45,417 nt of DNA, taken from the IMG/VR virus record IMGVR_UViG_3300042876_000278, positions 1 to 45,417 of that record; one strand, 5' to 3'. Made by a program: the position numbers and the translations under genes. The notes beneath the pieces are model-generated. The model ran no database searches. It saw only the letters and a list, made by a program, of their open reading frames with translations, and was not told the DNA's origin. Origin of the DNA: a virus. The stretch's first letter is position 1. Each line of letters opens with the position of its first letter. Positions 12,726 to 21,034 of this stretch are shown piece by piece.

Positions 12726-13237
12726 ACATCATCGCCTGCGGCCCAACGGGCTCAACATGGAACGGGGAAGGTGGCTCCATCGGAGTCAACGACTGCGAGA
12801 AGTTCGGCAATAAGGTCGCCTCGCTCGTTGTGGTAAACTCCGACTTTGAACTGCCGCGTCTTCAAGTCATCAAGAACACCGTTGCCCCTGCGGGGTTTTA
12901 CTCCCAATTGACCTATTGGTGCAATCAGCCCAACTACAAGCCACTGCCCCCCATGAAACGATTTAAGGGACGGGAGAACAAGACCGAAACCGGCTGGGTG
13001 TATTCTTCGCGGACTTCGCCGTTTATCGCTATCTCCCTGGCTGCCTACTTGGGGCACAATGAAATCGTCCTCTACGGGGTAGATTTCGAGGCTCACCCGA
13101 TAGTTTCCGGGGAGCGGTTGGTGCGGGAAGTTGACGCCTACAAAAAGCTGATTGACTTCTTGCATATTCGGGGCGTTAATGTATTTTTGTCAGCCGACTA
13201 CGGGGCGTTAAAAGGATTTGTACCTGTGAAAAAGTGA
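12722..13237 (+). CDS. MAF/DUF115- or GT42-like protein
   Basis: 171 residues. 'NIIACGPTGSTWNGEGGSIG' with 'VND' is a glycine-rich nucleotide-sugar loop followed by an N-D pair, as at the start of DUF115/MAF and sialyltransferase GT42-type folds. Near residue 95, 'SSRTSPFIAISLAAYLGHNE' then IVLYGVDFEAHP matches their 'sG.fA...A..lGy..iyl.GiDf' block. It would be a CMP- or other nucleotide-sugar-dependent transferase. The call is by pattern; the exact family is unresolved. It is the first glycan-type gene of the island. Confidence 0.5.
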   Translation: MNIIACGPTGSTWNGEGGSIGVNDCEKFGNKVASLVVVNSDFELPRLQVIKNTVAPAGFYSQLTYWCNQPNYKPLPPMKRFKGRENKTETGWVYSSRTSPFIAISLAAYLGHNEIVLYGVDFEAHPIVSGERLVREVDAYKKLIDFLHIRGVNVFLSADYGALKGFVPVKK

Positions 13238-13860
13238 AATTCTGCACCATCACACCTACGCGGGGGGACCGTCCGCAATTCCTTGAGTTCTGCAAGCATC
13301 AGCTTTCGCGGATGCACGTCAAGCCGGATCACTCGTATTTCATCGACTACCCGCCAACCGGCACCGACTTCGACCTTGTCGCGCGCGTGCGCAAGGGGAT
13401 AGAGCAAGCCAAGGCCGACGGCTTCGAGCGGTGTTTCATCGTGGAGGACGATGACCATTACCCGGCAGACTATTTCCTCATCATGCCGGAAGCTGATTTC
13501 TACGGCGACGACCATACGATCTACTACCACCTGGGCAACCGGACTTGGCAGGAGTGGAGTCACCCGCGCCGGGCATCGCTGTTTACAACCGGGTTCAAAA
13601 TATCGTCCCTCAACGACTTCCAATGGATTCACGACAATGAGCGGTTCCTGGATATCAGCCTTTGGAACTACGCGGTAAAGGAGAAGAAACCCGTATTCTG
13701 GCGGCAATCCAAGGCGGTAGGCATCAAGCACGGGATCGGGCTCTGCGGTGGCAGGGGCCACGTTCAGCGCAACAAATACCAGGATCAGGACCTTTCATGG
13801 CTCAAGGCCCACGTTGATACCGAGGCTTTCACGTTTTACTCAACCCTGAAACTGAAATGA
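13234..13860 (+). CDS. Glycosyltransferase-like protein (GT-A, family 2 type)
   Basis: 208 residues, GTG start inside a GTGA overlap with the previous stop. Opening FCTITPTRGDRPQFLEFCKH is the GT2 'P..gR...l...' start. CFIVEDDDHYPADYF at about 69-82 gives the DxD metal/nucleotide-sugar motif. The C-terminal part includes WRQSKAVGIKHGIGLCGGRG. It is short compared with full GT2 enzymes (about 250-300 residues), with only the catalytic domain. Presumably soluble and cytoplasmic; acceptor unknown. Confidence 0.65.
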   Translation: MKFCTITPTRGDRPQFLEFCKHQLSRMHVKPDHSYFIDYPPTGTDFDLVARVRKGIEQAKADGFERCFIVEDDDHYPADYFLIMPEADFYGDDHTIYYHLGNRTWQEWSHPRRASLFTTGFKISSLNDFQWIHDNERFLDISLWNYAVKEKKPVFWRQSKAVGIKHGIGLCGGRGHVQRNKYQDQDLSWLKAHVDTEAFTFYSTLKLK

Positions 13861-13881
13861 GGCCCCTCACCGAAAAAAGAA

Positions 13882-13963
13882 ATGAAGTCCCTCCCTCCTG
13901 GGAAGTGGTACGTCGAAAAGACCGAGCGCGGGGTCTACGTGCCAAAACCTAAACCCAAAATGT
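13882..13963 (+). other. Open segment before the membrane-protein gene, protein-like but without its own stop
   Basis: An ATG at 13882 starts MKSLPPGKWYVEKTERGVYV then PKPKPK. This looks like real protein, but the frame then runs into the next gene in the wrong frame and shows no stop until 14223. A frameshift would fuse it to the membrane protein at 13964. It could be a decayed or frameshifted N-terminus; a 31-codon frame from 13857 is an alternative. Confidence 0.3.
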
Positions 13964-14245
13964 ATGGTAACCTTCCTGCTTCTGCTATTGATCGCCTCAA
14001 TGTGGACAATGGGCGTGTCCGCTCTGTTTCAGGAGGACATGATCCTGGAAAAGCTGGGACAGTGGCAAGACGAAAACATTCCGCTTTGGCTCAACAAGCC
14101 TCTTTGGCGTTGTCCGCCTTGTATGGCTTCTTTTCACGGGTCGGTAATTTACTTGCTCGTCTTGGTGGGCGAATACGGTCTTTGGCTTTGGGTGCCGTTC
14201 GTCATTTGTCTGGCCGGGCTTAACTATGTCATTGTGAACCGATGA
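13964..14245 (+). CDS. Small membrane protein with CPPC motif, 93 aa
   Basis: Three hydrophobic stretches: residues 2-20 (VTFLLLLLIASMWTMGVSAL), about 58-75 (SVIYLLVLVGEYGLWLW) and the C-terminus (VPFVICLAGLNYVIV). Between them is LWRCPPCMASFHG, a W-x-C-x-x-C motif followed by an aromatic segment. It resembles DUF1360-type small membrane proteins that carry a 'C..C....G' centre. It could anchor or assist the glycan enzymes at the inner membrane. It lies between two glycosyltransferase genes and overlaps the next by 4 bases. Confidence 0.6.
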   Translation: MVTFLLLLLIASMWTMGVSALFQEDMILEKLGQWQDENIPLWLNKPLWRCPPCMASFHGSVIYLLVLVGEYGLWLWVPFVICLAGLNYVIVNR

Positions 14246-14841
14246 CACTGCTTTCCCTCCTCATCCCCACCACTCCGGACCGGGCCGAATCATTGGACCG
14301 CTTGGTTCAGTCGTTGACCAAGCAAATCCTACACGCCGGGGCAATGGATCAGGTCAAAATCCACACCCTCGAAACCCCGAAATGGGACAAGGCCAAACCC
14401 ATGCGTGAGCATTCTATCGGCTACAAGAGGAACCGCCTATTGCAGGCTGCCGAGGGTCTTTACGTGGCTTTCATCGACTCCGACGATCGGGTGGCATTGG
14501 ACTACGTTGAATTGTTACTTGAAGGTATTGACAAGGGGCCCGATTGCTGTTCGCTCAACGGGATCATCACCGAGGACGGCAAAAACCCCTTGCGGTTCCA
14601 GCACTCGATCCGGCACAATGCCTATGTAACCTGCCCAGATGCCGAGGAAATCCGATACCTCCGCTATCCGAACCACCTGAATTGCATCCGCGCCGACATC
14701 GCCAAGCGATTCGAGTTCCCCGAAACCATGCACGGGGAAGATACCGACTGGGCTACCCAACTCCACCGCTCGCGCCTGCTCAAGATCGAGTACGACATAC
14801 CCGAAATCATCTACTACTACGATTACATTTCCAACAAATGA
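14242..14841 (+). CDS. Glycosyltransferase family 2-like protein
   Basis: 199 residues. Opens MTLLSLLIPTTPDRAESLDR (GT2 start). YKRNRLLQAAEGLYVAFIDS then DD at about 60-82 is the classic 'G.ar..G.yi.flDaDD' with DxD. HGEDTDWATQLHRS near 159-172 gives the second acidic 'ED' of GT2 enzymes that binds the acceptor base. It is a nearly minimal GT-A domain. Product and acceptor unknown; overlaps neighbours by 4 bases on both sides. Confidence 0.8.
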   Translation: MTLLSLLIPTTPDRAESLDRLVQSLTKQILHAGAMDQVKIHTLETPKWDKAKPMREHSIGYKRNRLLQAAEGLYVAFIDSDDRVALDYVELLLEGIDKGPDCCSLNGIITEDGKNPLRFQHSIRHNAYVTCPDAEEIRYLRYPNHLNCIRADIAKRFEFPETMHGEDTDWATQLHRSRLLKIEYDIPEIIYYYDYISNK

Positions 14842-14939
14842 AAAAACTACTCATCATTGCCTTTTTCGTTGCGGCTTATCCCTGGTGGATACTGCCAATT
14901 GCCCGGTTCATTCTCAGGTTCTTTTGCCCAGTCTGCTGA
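14838..14939 (+). CDS. Tiny hydrophobic protein, 33 aa
   Basis: MKKLLIIAFFVAAYPWWILP followed by IARFILRFFCPVC. Almost entirely hydrophobic, with a lysine pair at the start and one possible membrane span or hairpin. Stop-start overlaps on both sides (ATGA before, TGATG after) support a real gene. Function unknown; it may be a membrane tether for the glycan enzymes. Confidence 0.55.
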   Translation: MKKLLIIAFFVAAYPWWILPIARFILRFFCPVC

Positions 14940-15805
14940 TGAATCGCGCGATCTCTTATAGCCTCTTTGGCTACAACCGCAAGACCCCGGACAACTGTTT
15001 CGAGTTTGCCACTTATATGCGTGGCCTACACATCGCGATCCGCTTCAACCGCATCCTGTACCCCGGCTGGATCACGGTGGTAAATGTGGACCATTCCACC
15101 TATAACAGCGAGTACAAGGAGATATTCGACTGGCACGTCCACACCGGCCACCTGCGGGTCAACCTATGCCCGGACAACGAGCCGCTTTGCCTGGCGATGC
15201 TGTGGCGCATGAAAACCGTTTTCGATTATGCCCATCCCCAATGGAATTGGTCCCACGTCATCATGCGTGACCTGGATTCGATCGCCACCTTCCGCGAGGT
15301 TCAAATGGTCCAGGAGTGGGTCAACGAGGACAAGACCATCCACTGCATCACCGACTCGGTTTCCCACAATATCCCCATGATGGGGGGAATGATCGGGATC
15401 AGGCCGGCGCATTTCGCCTCGAAAACCGGCATCCATTCATGGGATCAACTCCTGGCCTTCGACAAATCGATCGACTTCTCGGTCAAGGGATCAGACCAAA
15501 CCTTCCTGAACCGGGCCATTTACCCCAAATGCGCGGATTCTTCGACCGAACACTTCATAAAGGGCATGGTCCACAACCTCCCGGAGGGCAACGGGCGGCA
15601 CTACCGCGTGAATGAGGACCTGCCCATCGGGGTAGACGAACGCTTCAAGGAAACGAACCTGCTTTGCGGCCATGTGGGGGCGGCTGGGTACTACGAGGCC
15701 CCGACGATGAAATTCCTGCATTATGCTGATCCTTATCGGGAGGAATATGTAGATTTGGAAAGACGCAAGCAGTTTCAAAGGCTCTTTTACTGGGCTCACG
15801 GATGA
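14939..15805 (+). CDS. Glycosyltransferase-like protein with DxD (RDLDS), 288 aa
   Basis: Start chosen at the TGATG overlap. Residues 108-114 (MRDLDSI) hold the DxD motif after a hydrophobic strand (WSHVIM). SHNIPMMGGMIGIRPAHFAS then DQLLAFDKS and GSDQTFLNRAIYPK (about 183-196) follow the 'mgGm.g.r......gsDQ.fl..iyp' pattern of capsule-type transferases related to GT8/GT32. The N-terminus (SYSLFGYNRKTPDNCFEFAT) is typical of that group too. It probably adds a sugar from a nucleotide-sugar donor; donor and acceptor unknown. Confidence 0.7.
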   Translation: MNRAISYSLFGYNRKTPDNCFEFATYMRGLHIAIRFNRILYPGWITVVNVDHSTYNSEYKEIFDWHVHTGHLRVNLCPDNEPLCLAMLWRMKTVFDYAHPQWNWSHVIMRDLDSIATFREVQMVQEWVNEDKTIHCITDSVSHNIPMMGGMIGIRPAHFASKTGIHSWDQLLAFDKSIDFSVKGSDQTFLNRAIYPKCADSSTEHFIKGMVHNLPEGNGRHYRVNEDLPIGVDERFKETNLLCGHVGAAGYYEAPTMKFLHYADPYREEYVDLERRKQFQRLFYWAHG

Positions 15806-16314
15806 TACACGAGGCCGAACATTGGAGGACTACCGACAGCAAGGGGCGCACGATGCCCTGGTACACGCGCGAGTGCTGCAAGTGGCTTGATGGAAATGCT
15901 TCGCTTGGTACGTTCAAAGGGCTTCGCGTTTGGGAATGGGGCGGCGGCCTTTCGACGCTTTGGTATCGGGCCGTCGGGGCCGTTGTTTCCGGTGTTGACT
16001 CAAGCCAGGACTGGGCTAATTTGTCCGGGCTTTTGTACGTTGGAGAAAAGCAATCATACATTTCATCGATTTCCACTTTTGGCCCTTTCGACCTGATCTG
16101 TATCGACGGAGACTACCGCGACGAGTGTTTCGTATATGCCGTCAATAACCTGGCCATTGACGGTACGATCATAATCGACAATTGGAAGCAGGCAAGCGCG
16201 GGGTGGCCCGATTGGCCGGATACCGAGCGACTGATCCGTGAACTGAATTTGAAAGTCACCGAGTACCCACAGGCCGGGCATCCGGATTGGGTAACCATAA
16301 CCGTACAGCGATGA
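15802..16314 (+). CDS. Class I SAM-dependent methyltransferase
   Basis: 170 residues. LRVWEWGGGLSTLWY at 41-55 is the SAM-binding motif I (E-x-G-G-G-x-S/T). VSGVDSSQDW supplies the acidic residue of motif II, and GPFDLICIDGDYRDECF at 94-110 the post-strand-4 'D.I.iDg.yR' typical of Methyltransf_24-like enzymes. TIIIDNWKQA follows. Possibly methylates a sugar made by the neighbouring transferases. Overlaps neighbours by 4 bases. Confidence 0.75.
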   Translation: MIHEAEHWRTTDSKGRTMPWYTRECCKWLDGNASLGTFKGLRVWEWGGGLSTLWYRAVGAVVSGVDSSQDWANLSGLLYVGEKQSYISSISTFGPFDLICIDGDYRDECFVYAVNNLAIDGTIIIDNWKQASAGWPDWPDTERLIRELNLKVTEYPQAGHPDWVTITVQR

Positions 16315-16559
16315 TGAAAGACCCCAAAGTCCAGATTCCCCTAAACATGACCAAGCAAGTCGTTTGCAAAGGTTGTGGGGGTCAATTGTTCAACGTCATG
16401 CACGCGGTAAGGATTTACCCCGGCGGGATTCTCACCGGAGGGGTTCCGGCCACCATGACCGAGCAGGTATTCGTCTGCGGGGCCTGTGGCGTTCCGGTGG
16501 ACATCGCCGATTATATCACTACCGCACCACGCGACGAAATGAAAATCATCAAGGCATGA
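16311..16559 (+). CDS. Zinc-ribbon protein, 82 aa
   Basis: Start at the ATG at 16311 overlapping the previous stop. Two CxxC pairs, VCKGCGG and VCGACGVPV, are 36 residues apart and form a zinc ribbon. Between them are short strands with YPGGILTGGVP. Probably structural or binds a nucleic acid or enzyme partner. Embedded between a methyltransferase and a glycosyltransferase, so a role in the glycan complex is possible but unproven. Confidence 0.6.
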   Translation: MMKDPKVQIPLNMTKQVVCKGCGGQLFNVMHAVRIYPGGILTGGVPATMTEQVFVCGACGVPVDIADYITTAPRDEMKIIKA

Positions 16560-17359
16560 AAAAGTTTGTCATCCTTTCCACAAACTGGAATCCGGATTAT
16601 TTGTACTATACCCCCCTGGTCGTTTGGGCCTGGCGCAAGTTTGGATGGACTCCGGTGGTGTTCTACGAGGGTGAATTGACGGAGGCCGCAAAGTTCACTT
16701 TCAAGATTGCCGGAATTACCCCTATTCTTTTGAATCCCCAGGATGGCTACCGGTCGGACACCATCACGCAAGTATCGCGGCTTTACGGGGCCTGTGTTGT
16801 CCAAGAGGGCTACCTCATGACTTCCGACATTGACATGATCCCGCTTTCGGATTACTGGAAGTTTGATCCTTCTGACATCACCATCTGGGGCCATGACCTG
16901 ACCGACTTCACCCATTACCCGATTTGCTACATCGGCATGACCGCCGAGCGGTGGCGCGAGGTGATGGGCCTGTCCTCCTCGGATTTCAATTCCCTGATCC
17001 GGCGCGACCTTGACACACTCCCGCAAGCCAAAGACCCGGATTTTTACAAGTACTGGTTTTCAGATCAGGACCTAATCACCACACGGATTGATTCGACCGA
17101 GTTCCAAAAGAAGCACATCCACCGGGGGCAATATCCGAACGGGTTTGCCGTTGGCCGGGTAGATCGCGGCGACTGGAAACTCCAACACGCCCAATTCATC
17201 GACTGCCACGCCTTACGGGACGTTTACAAGCACTCTGACACGGGGGTCATGAACATTTCACGGACCATGCGAATGCTAGACCGTATATGGCCGGAGGAAT
17301 CATTCCAATGGCTCATAGACTTCACGCGGGAATACCAAAAACTGGCAAACAATGGATAA
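16556..17359 (+). CDS. Glycosyltransferase-like protein with SDIDM motif, 267 aa
   Basis: Start at the ATG at 16556 (MKKFVILSTNWNPDYLYYTP). A GT-A core: WTPVVFYEGE strand, SRLYGACVVQEGYLMTSDID at about 75-94 with the DxD motif, then MIPLSDYWK. WFSDQDLITTRI near 170 resembles the acceptor-side D-Q. Sequence otherwise diverges from well-known families, so it is placed as a capsule-type transferase by motif. Co-translated with its neighbours. Confidence 0.65.
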   Translation: MKKFVILSTNWNPDYLYYTPLVVWAWRKFGWTPVVFYEGELTEAAKFTFKIAGITPILLNPQDGYRSDTITQVSRLYGACVVQEGYLMTSDIDMIPLSDYWKFDPSDITIWGHDLTDFTHYPICYIGMTAERWREVMGLSSSDFNSLIRRDLDTLPQAKDPDFYKYWFSDQDLITTRIDSTEFQKKHIHRGQYPNGFAVGRVDRGDWKLQHAQFIDCHALRDVYKHSDTGVMNISRTMRMLDRIWPEESFQWLIDFTREYQKLANNG

Positions 17360-17996
17360 CCTCGTTTTTTGCTCGGTAGCCTTTGGCAAGGAGTACGTCC
17401 AGCAGCAGGCACGCCTTCGGGAGTCGATCCGGAAGTTTTACCCCCAGGCGAATTTGCTGTTTTACACCGAAGAACTACCCCCCGGCTCCAGGCCTTTCCT
17501 TGACTCACTGTATGGGTTCAAGCCACACCTGGCCCAGGAGGCACGGAAACGGGGCTACAAGCGCATAATCCTACTTGACCCTGCCATGATACTCACCGGG
17601 AAGATCGACGGCGTATACGACCGCTATTCCGTTGTAGCGGCCAAGGACACCTCGGTCCTTTGGAATGTCACCTCCCACCGGGCGGCGGACTACTTCGGGA
17701 CTACGCGGGTAGAAATTAAAAATAAGGGCTGGCACCTGGTTGGGGGGAGTTTCTACTACTTCAACCTTGACACGGCTACGGCTGGGACCGTTCTGGATAG
17801 GTGGCTAGCGGCTGAGAAAGCCGGCATTTTCGGCAGTCAGCAGGAGGCGGCAAGCGAACAACTTCAGGGGCACCGGTACGACGAGACCATCATGGCCCTT
17901 TGTATGTATCAGGCAGGAATTGAACCGCAAGACCCGGACCAAATCGGGTATTGCATAAGCGAGAATAGCGTATGGCAGAAGCGACATTTCAAGTAA
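17352..17996 (+). CDS. Glycosyltransferase-like protein with altered DxD, 214 aa
   Basis: MDNLVFCSVAFGKEYVQQQA, then RLRESIRKFYPQANLLFYTE and KRGYKRIILLDPAMILTGKI at about 67-86. In GT8-type enzymes this strand is followed by D-x-D; here the position reads D-P-A, so the second aspartate is missing. SFYYFNLDTATAG and HRYDETIMALCMYQ resemble the later acceptor blocks. It may be a degenerate enzyme or use another metal ligand. Overlaps the previous gene by 8 bases. Confidence 0.55.
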   Translation: MDNLVFCSVAFGKEYVQQQARLRESIRKFYPQANLLFYTEELPPGSRPFLDSLYGFKPHLAQEARKRGYKRIILLDPAMILTGKIDGVYDRYSVVAAKDTSVLWNVTSHRAADYFGTTRVEIKNKGWHLVGGSFYYFNLDTATAGTVLDRWLAAEKAGIFGSQQEAASEQLQGHRYDETIMALCMYQAGIEPQDPDQIGYCISENSVWQKRHFK

Positions 17997-18133
17997 TCAT
18001 TCCGGGCTGGATCACCCGCATTGGCGATAAACTGGTAATTTGTACCAGTGGTCACGCATACCCTCCCGGCGTGCTGATTATCCCAAATGACAAAAGCTAC
18101 AAGCGTTTCATCAAAAACACATGGTATGATTGA
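17972..18133 (+). CDS. Small protein inside the island, 53 aa
   Basis: An ATG 25 bases before the stop of the previous gene opens MAEATFQVIIPGWITRIGDK then LVICTSGHAYPPGVLIIPND and ends TWYD. Beta-rich and compact; no motif known. Its stop is within 8 bases of the next gene start. Long overlaps like this are rarer here, so this call is moderate. Confidence 0.5.
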   Translation: MAEATFQVIIPGWITRIGDKLVICTSGHAYPPGVLIIPNDKSYKRFIKNTWYD

Positions 18134-18689
18134 AGTCATTGCAGAGCATTCCGTCGATTTATCCCTGCTCCCGGAGAAGGCAAACGTCCTGGACCTTGGA
18201 TGTCGTGGCTTTGCTTTTACCCACGCTTTACGCGAACGCGGCCACCACGTCGTGCCCATCGACATCGACCGACTCCACGACGGGCAAGCCTATTACCAGT
18301 GCGCTATCTCGGATTTTGACGGGCGCGTGGCTATCCTCAAATCATCCGACCCGCAGGCTACCCGAATCGATCCCGACCGCGAGGGAACGGTGCCATGCTA
18401 TACGCTTGCGACCCTTTCCGGCAATTTCCTCAACAAAGGCCAGATTTGGGACCTCATCAAGATGGACATCGAGGGGGCGGAGTACCAGGTCATCATGAGC
18501 ATGGAAAAAGCCTGGGCCAAACAACTCAGCGTAGAATTTCATTGCCACACCGGACATATCAACCAGGCGCAGATGAAGCAGATGGAGAACAAACTCAAAA
18601 ACCTTGGGTATAAGTTCGCCTCTCATTCACAAAGCCAGCAACACGGGGCGGGCTGGAATTATTGGGACTCCCTTTTCATCCTGAAATGA
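18126..18689 (+). CDS. FkbM-type SAM methyltransferase
   Basis: Start placed at the ATG at 18126; upstream codons overlap the previous small gene. VLDLGCRGFAFTHALRERGH at 21-40 is motif I, VVPIDIDR motif II. QIWDLIKMDIEGAEYQVIMS at about 106-125 is the hallmark FkbM block ('lliDvEG.E..vl'). SVEFHCHTGHINQAQ follows. FkbM enzymes O-methylate sugars or similar acceptors, so this fits a glycan-modifying pathway. Confidence 0.75.
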   Translation: MIEVIAEHSVDLSLLPEKANVLDLGCRGFAFTHALRERGHHVVPIDIDRLHDGQAYYQCAISDFDGRVAILKSSDPQATRIDPDREGTVPCYTLATLSGNFLNKGQIWDLIKMDIEGAEYQVIMSMEKAWAKQLSVEFHCHTGHINQAQMKQMENKLKNLGYKFASHSQSQQHGAGWNYWDSLFILK

Positions 18690-19405
18690 TCCACGCTTTC
18701 AACTTTTGCGGGCAACGCGACCGGCAGCTTGGCGACCTTATGGAAACCACCTTGCGAAAATACGCAGGGAAGTTCCTGGGGTCATTCACGCAGCGCGACA
18801 TGGACGCGGCAGGATACGGCAACGGGGCAGGATGGGAGGCGGCGATGCTGAAACTCGACGTCATGCGTTGGGTAGTAAACAAGAAGAAAGTCAAGGATTC
18901 GGATTGGGTTCTTTCCATCGACTCGGATGTCGTTTTCTGTTCTTCGGAGATATTCAGCTACATCAGGATGCTTGAACTTCTCACCTATGAAAAGTCGGGG
19001 ATTGTCGGGATCATGCAGGTTGGCCCATTGGCTAAGTGCAAGATGGGCGACCTTTACAACTTCTCAGGCTGTTCAATCTACCTGCGCGGGAACATTGCCA
19101 GGGCAATCACTTCGCTTTCCCCTGAACGACTGACCGAAGTTCGCGGGGAGTTCAAGGAGTTCGTGATCTGCGAAAACGAGGATGTGGTAATCAGTTACCT
19201 TGCCCAATCGGTAGGGGCCGCTCCGCGCGCGCTACCAAATCATTTGTTTCATTCAGACTACGGTTTCGAGCATGACATAAAAGCCGGGACGCTTTGCTCG
19301 TTCTATCATTTGAACTACGGCGGCATGACCCGATTCATGGACACTGAGGTAACCGGTAAATGGGACATCCCGAAAGTATTGAGGCGTAAAAAGGTGATTT
19401 TATGA
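18686..19405 (+). CDS. Glycosyltransferase-like protein with DSD motif, 239 aa
   Basis: Start at 18686 in an ATGA overlap. Reads MIHAFNFCGQRDRQLGDLME; the catalytic-type segment SDWVLSIDSDVVFCSSE at about 72-88 carries D-S-D after a hydrophobic strand. YNFSGCSIYLRGNIARAITS and VICENEDVVISYLAQSVG near 165-182 give an 'ENEDV' acidic block, as in family 2-like transferases. It ends in a basic helix. Acceptor unknown. Confidence 0.65.
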   Translation: MIHAFNFCGQRDRQLGDLMETTLRKYAGKFLGSFTQRDMDAAGYGNGAGWEAAMLKLDVMRWVVNKKKVKDSDWVLSIDSDVVFCSSEIFSYIRMLELLTYEKSGIVGIMQVGPLAKCKMGDLYNFSGCSIYLRGNIARAITSLSPERLTEVRGEFKEFVICENEDVVISYLAQSVGAAPRALPNHLFHSDYGFEHDIKAGTLCSFYHLNYGGMTRFMDTEVTGKWDIPKVLRRKKVIL

Positions 19406-19881
19406 TTGTTGGACGTGGTGACGTGGCAAAAGTGTTAATAGACCGACCCGGCGCGCTGTTCTTTGCCGCCGGGGTGTCAAATAGTTCATGCACTGATCGG
19501 GACCTTTTCCGATTGGAGAAGCACCTGCTTTTGGAGCAACCCAAAGACCTGTGCCTTTTCTATTTCGGGACGATTTCCATGTACTACAAGTCAACGCCGT
19601 ACACGATCCACAAGGCAAACATGGAACTGCTAATCAAATCCAATTGGGTCAATTACAACATCGTCCGGCTGGGCAACATCTCTTGGGGGAGCAATCCAAA
19701 CACCTTTTTGAACTACATTCGTGGGAAAAAGGAACGCGGGGAGCCTTACGAGGTTCTGGATGAATACCGGTATATGATCGACGAGGACCAATTGAACCTG
19801 ATCTGTTCGTCCCTCCCGCTTCATGGGCAGAACGAAATAAACGTGTTCGGCAGGATGGCAAAAGTAAAGGACCTGATATGA
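19402..19881 (+). CDS. Short SDR / NAD-dependent epimerase-like protein, 159 aa
   Basis: N-terminal GRGDVAKVLI (4-13) is a reduced Rossmann loop. LFFAAGVSNSS (19-29) resembles the SDR 'flAaG.....s' strand. CLFYFGTISMYYKSTPYTIH then K at 51-71 contains the SDR Ser/Thr plus Y-x-x-x-K catalytic pair (Y67-x3-K71). NIVRLGNISWG is the conserved post-catalytic strand. At 159 residues it is about half the length of normal extended SDRs and lacks much of the cofactor and substrate domain. It could epimerise or dehydrate a nucleotide sugar, or be a degenerate regulator. Confidence 0.65.
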   Translation: MIVGRGDVAKVLIDRPGALFFAAGVSNSSCTDRDLFRLEKHLLLEQPKDLCLFYFGTISMYYKSTPYTIHKANMELLIKSNWVNYNIVRLGNISWGSNPNTFLNYIRGKKERGEPYEVLDEYRYMIDEDQLNLICSSLPLHGQNEINVFGRMAKVKDLI

Positions 19882-20390
19882 AAAAAGAGGACTTTCTCAA
19901 AGATGTTGCCAATTGGGACAATCACCGAGTATTCCTTTGGCAAGCCCTTGAAGTAACCACCGGCGAAGTTATCGAGATGGGCATGGGCGACGGGTCCACG
20001 CCATTCCTTCACGAGTATTGCAAGGATTCCAGGCGGAAGCTATTCAGTTACGAGGGTAGTTTGCAGTGGGCCATGAAATACCAGGAGTTGATAACCGACG
20101 GCCACCGCGTTCTGCACGTCCATAATTGGGATGATGTAAGCCTTCGCCATCCATCCCCGGACGTTGTTTTGATCGACCACGCCCCCGGCGAACGGCGCAA
20201 GGTAGACATTGAGCGGTTTGCCAATTCGGCCAAAATTATCGTTTGCCACGATACCGAGCCGGCGGCGGATCACGGGTATCAAATGCGGGCCATCCTTGGC
20301 ACGTTCAAGTACCGGAAGGACTATCAAACAATAGGGGCATGGTCTACGGTGGTTTCCAATTTTATCGACGTCACAAAGTTTGAAATATGA
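19878..20390 (+). CDS. Class I SAM methyltransferase-like protein, 170 aa
   Basis: GEVIEMGMGDGSTPFLHEYC at 29-48 is motif I with an E-x-G-x-G-x-S pattern. DVVLIDHAPGERRKVDIERF near 94-113 is the post-strand-4 block. KIIVCHDTEPAADHGYQM supplies 'vvHDt', as in Methyltransf_24-like proteins. It is the third methyltransferase of the island. Substrate unknown; may methylate or act on an amino sugar. Overlaps both neighbours. Confidence 0.65.
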   Translation: MKKEDFLKDVANWDNHRVFLWQALEVTTGEVIEMGMGDGSTPFLHEYCKDSRRKLFSYEGSLQWAMKYQELITDGHRVLHVHNWDDVSLRHPSPDVVLIDHAPGERRKVDIERFANSAKIIVCHDTEPAADHGYQMRAILGTFKYRKDYQTIGAWSTVVSNFIDVTKFEI

Positions 20391-21034
20391 AAATTTCCCT
20401 CCTTCACCCCAGCCGGGGCCGACCAGTCAAGGCGGTAGTCACAGCCAGAAAATGGATTTCACAGGCAGGCGTTGAACTTGAACACGTTTTCAGTCTCGAT
20501 GAATCCGACTACACACACAAGTCGTATCAGCAGATTGACAAACTCCTGGTCAATCCAAACGATTGCGTTGTCCAGGCAACCAACCACGCGGCGGCAGCAT
20601 CGACCGGGGACGTGCTGATTTACTTGTCGGACGATTTCGACTGCTTCCCGAACTGGGGCCGCGTCATTACTGAAATCTGCTCCCGCTATACGGGGGAGTA
20701 TATGGTCAAGGTAGATGATGGCCTGCAACGCTTTGAAAATACCGTTCTTACCATCCCGATCATGTCGCGAAAATTGTACGAGCGGCTGGGGTACTTCTTC
20801 CATCCCGACTACAAATCGATGTGGGTAGACGTTGACCTGTACTACACTTGCGCACGTATGCGCCCGCGTGACGGGGAGGGTCAAATCCTCAAATTTCACA
20901 AGGAAATCAGGTTTCAGCACAACCACTACTCGAACGGGAAAACCAAGAAAGATGATACGTACACCCGATCCGACGGATTCTGGAACCAGGGCAAGGAAGT
21001 ACTGGCGCGAAGGAGGGCCGAGCATTTCCGTTGA
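20387..21034 (+). CDS. Glycosyltransferase family 2-like protein, 215 aa
   Basis: KISLLHPSRGRPVKAVVTAR is a clear GT2-like opening ('P.rgR...'). NHAAAASTGDVLIYLSDDFD (65-84) is the 'N.g...a.Gd.l..lddD' block. Later KSMWVDVDLYYTCARMRP carries the acidic acceptor motif. FHKEIRFQHNHYSNGKTKKD follows. It resembles phage proteins of the same size found beside other glycosyltransferases. Probably soluble. Confidence 0.75.
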   Translation: MKISLLHPSRGRPVKAVVTARKWISQAGVELEHVFSLDESDYTHKSYQQIDKLLVNPNDCVVQATNHAAAASTGDVLIYLSDDFDCFPNWGRVITEICSRYTGEYMVKVDDGLQRFENTVLTIPIMSRKLYERLGYFFHPDYKSMWVDVDLYYTCARMRPRDGEGQILKFHKEIRFQHNHYSNGKTKKDDTYTRSDGFWNQGKEVLARRRAEHFR

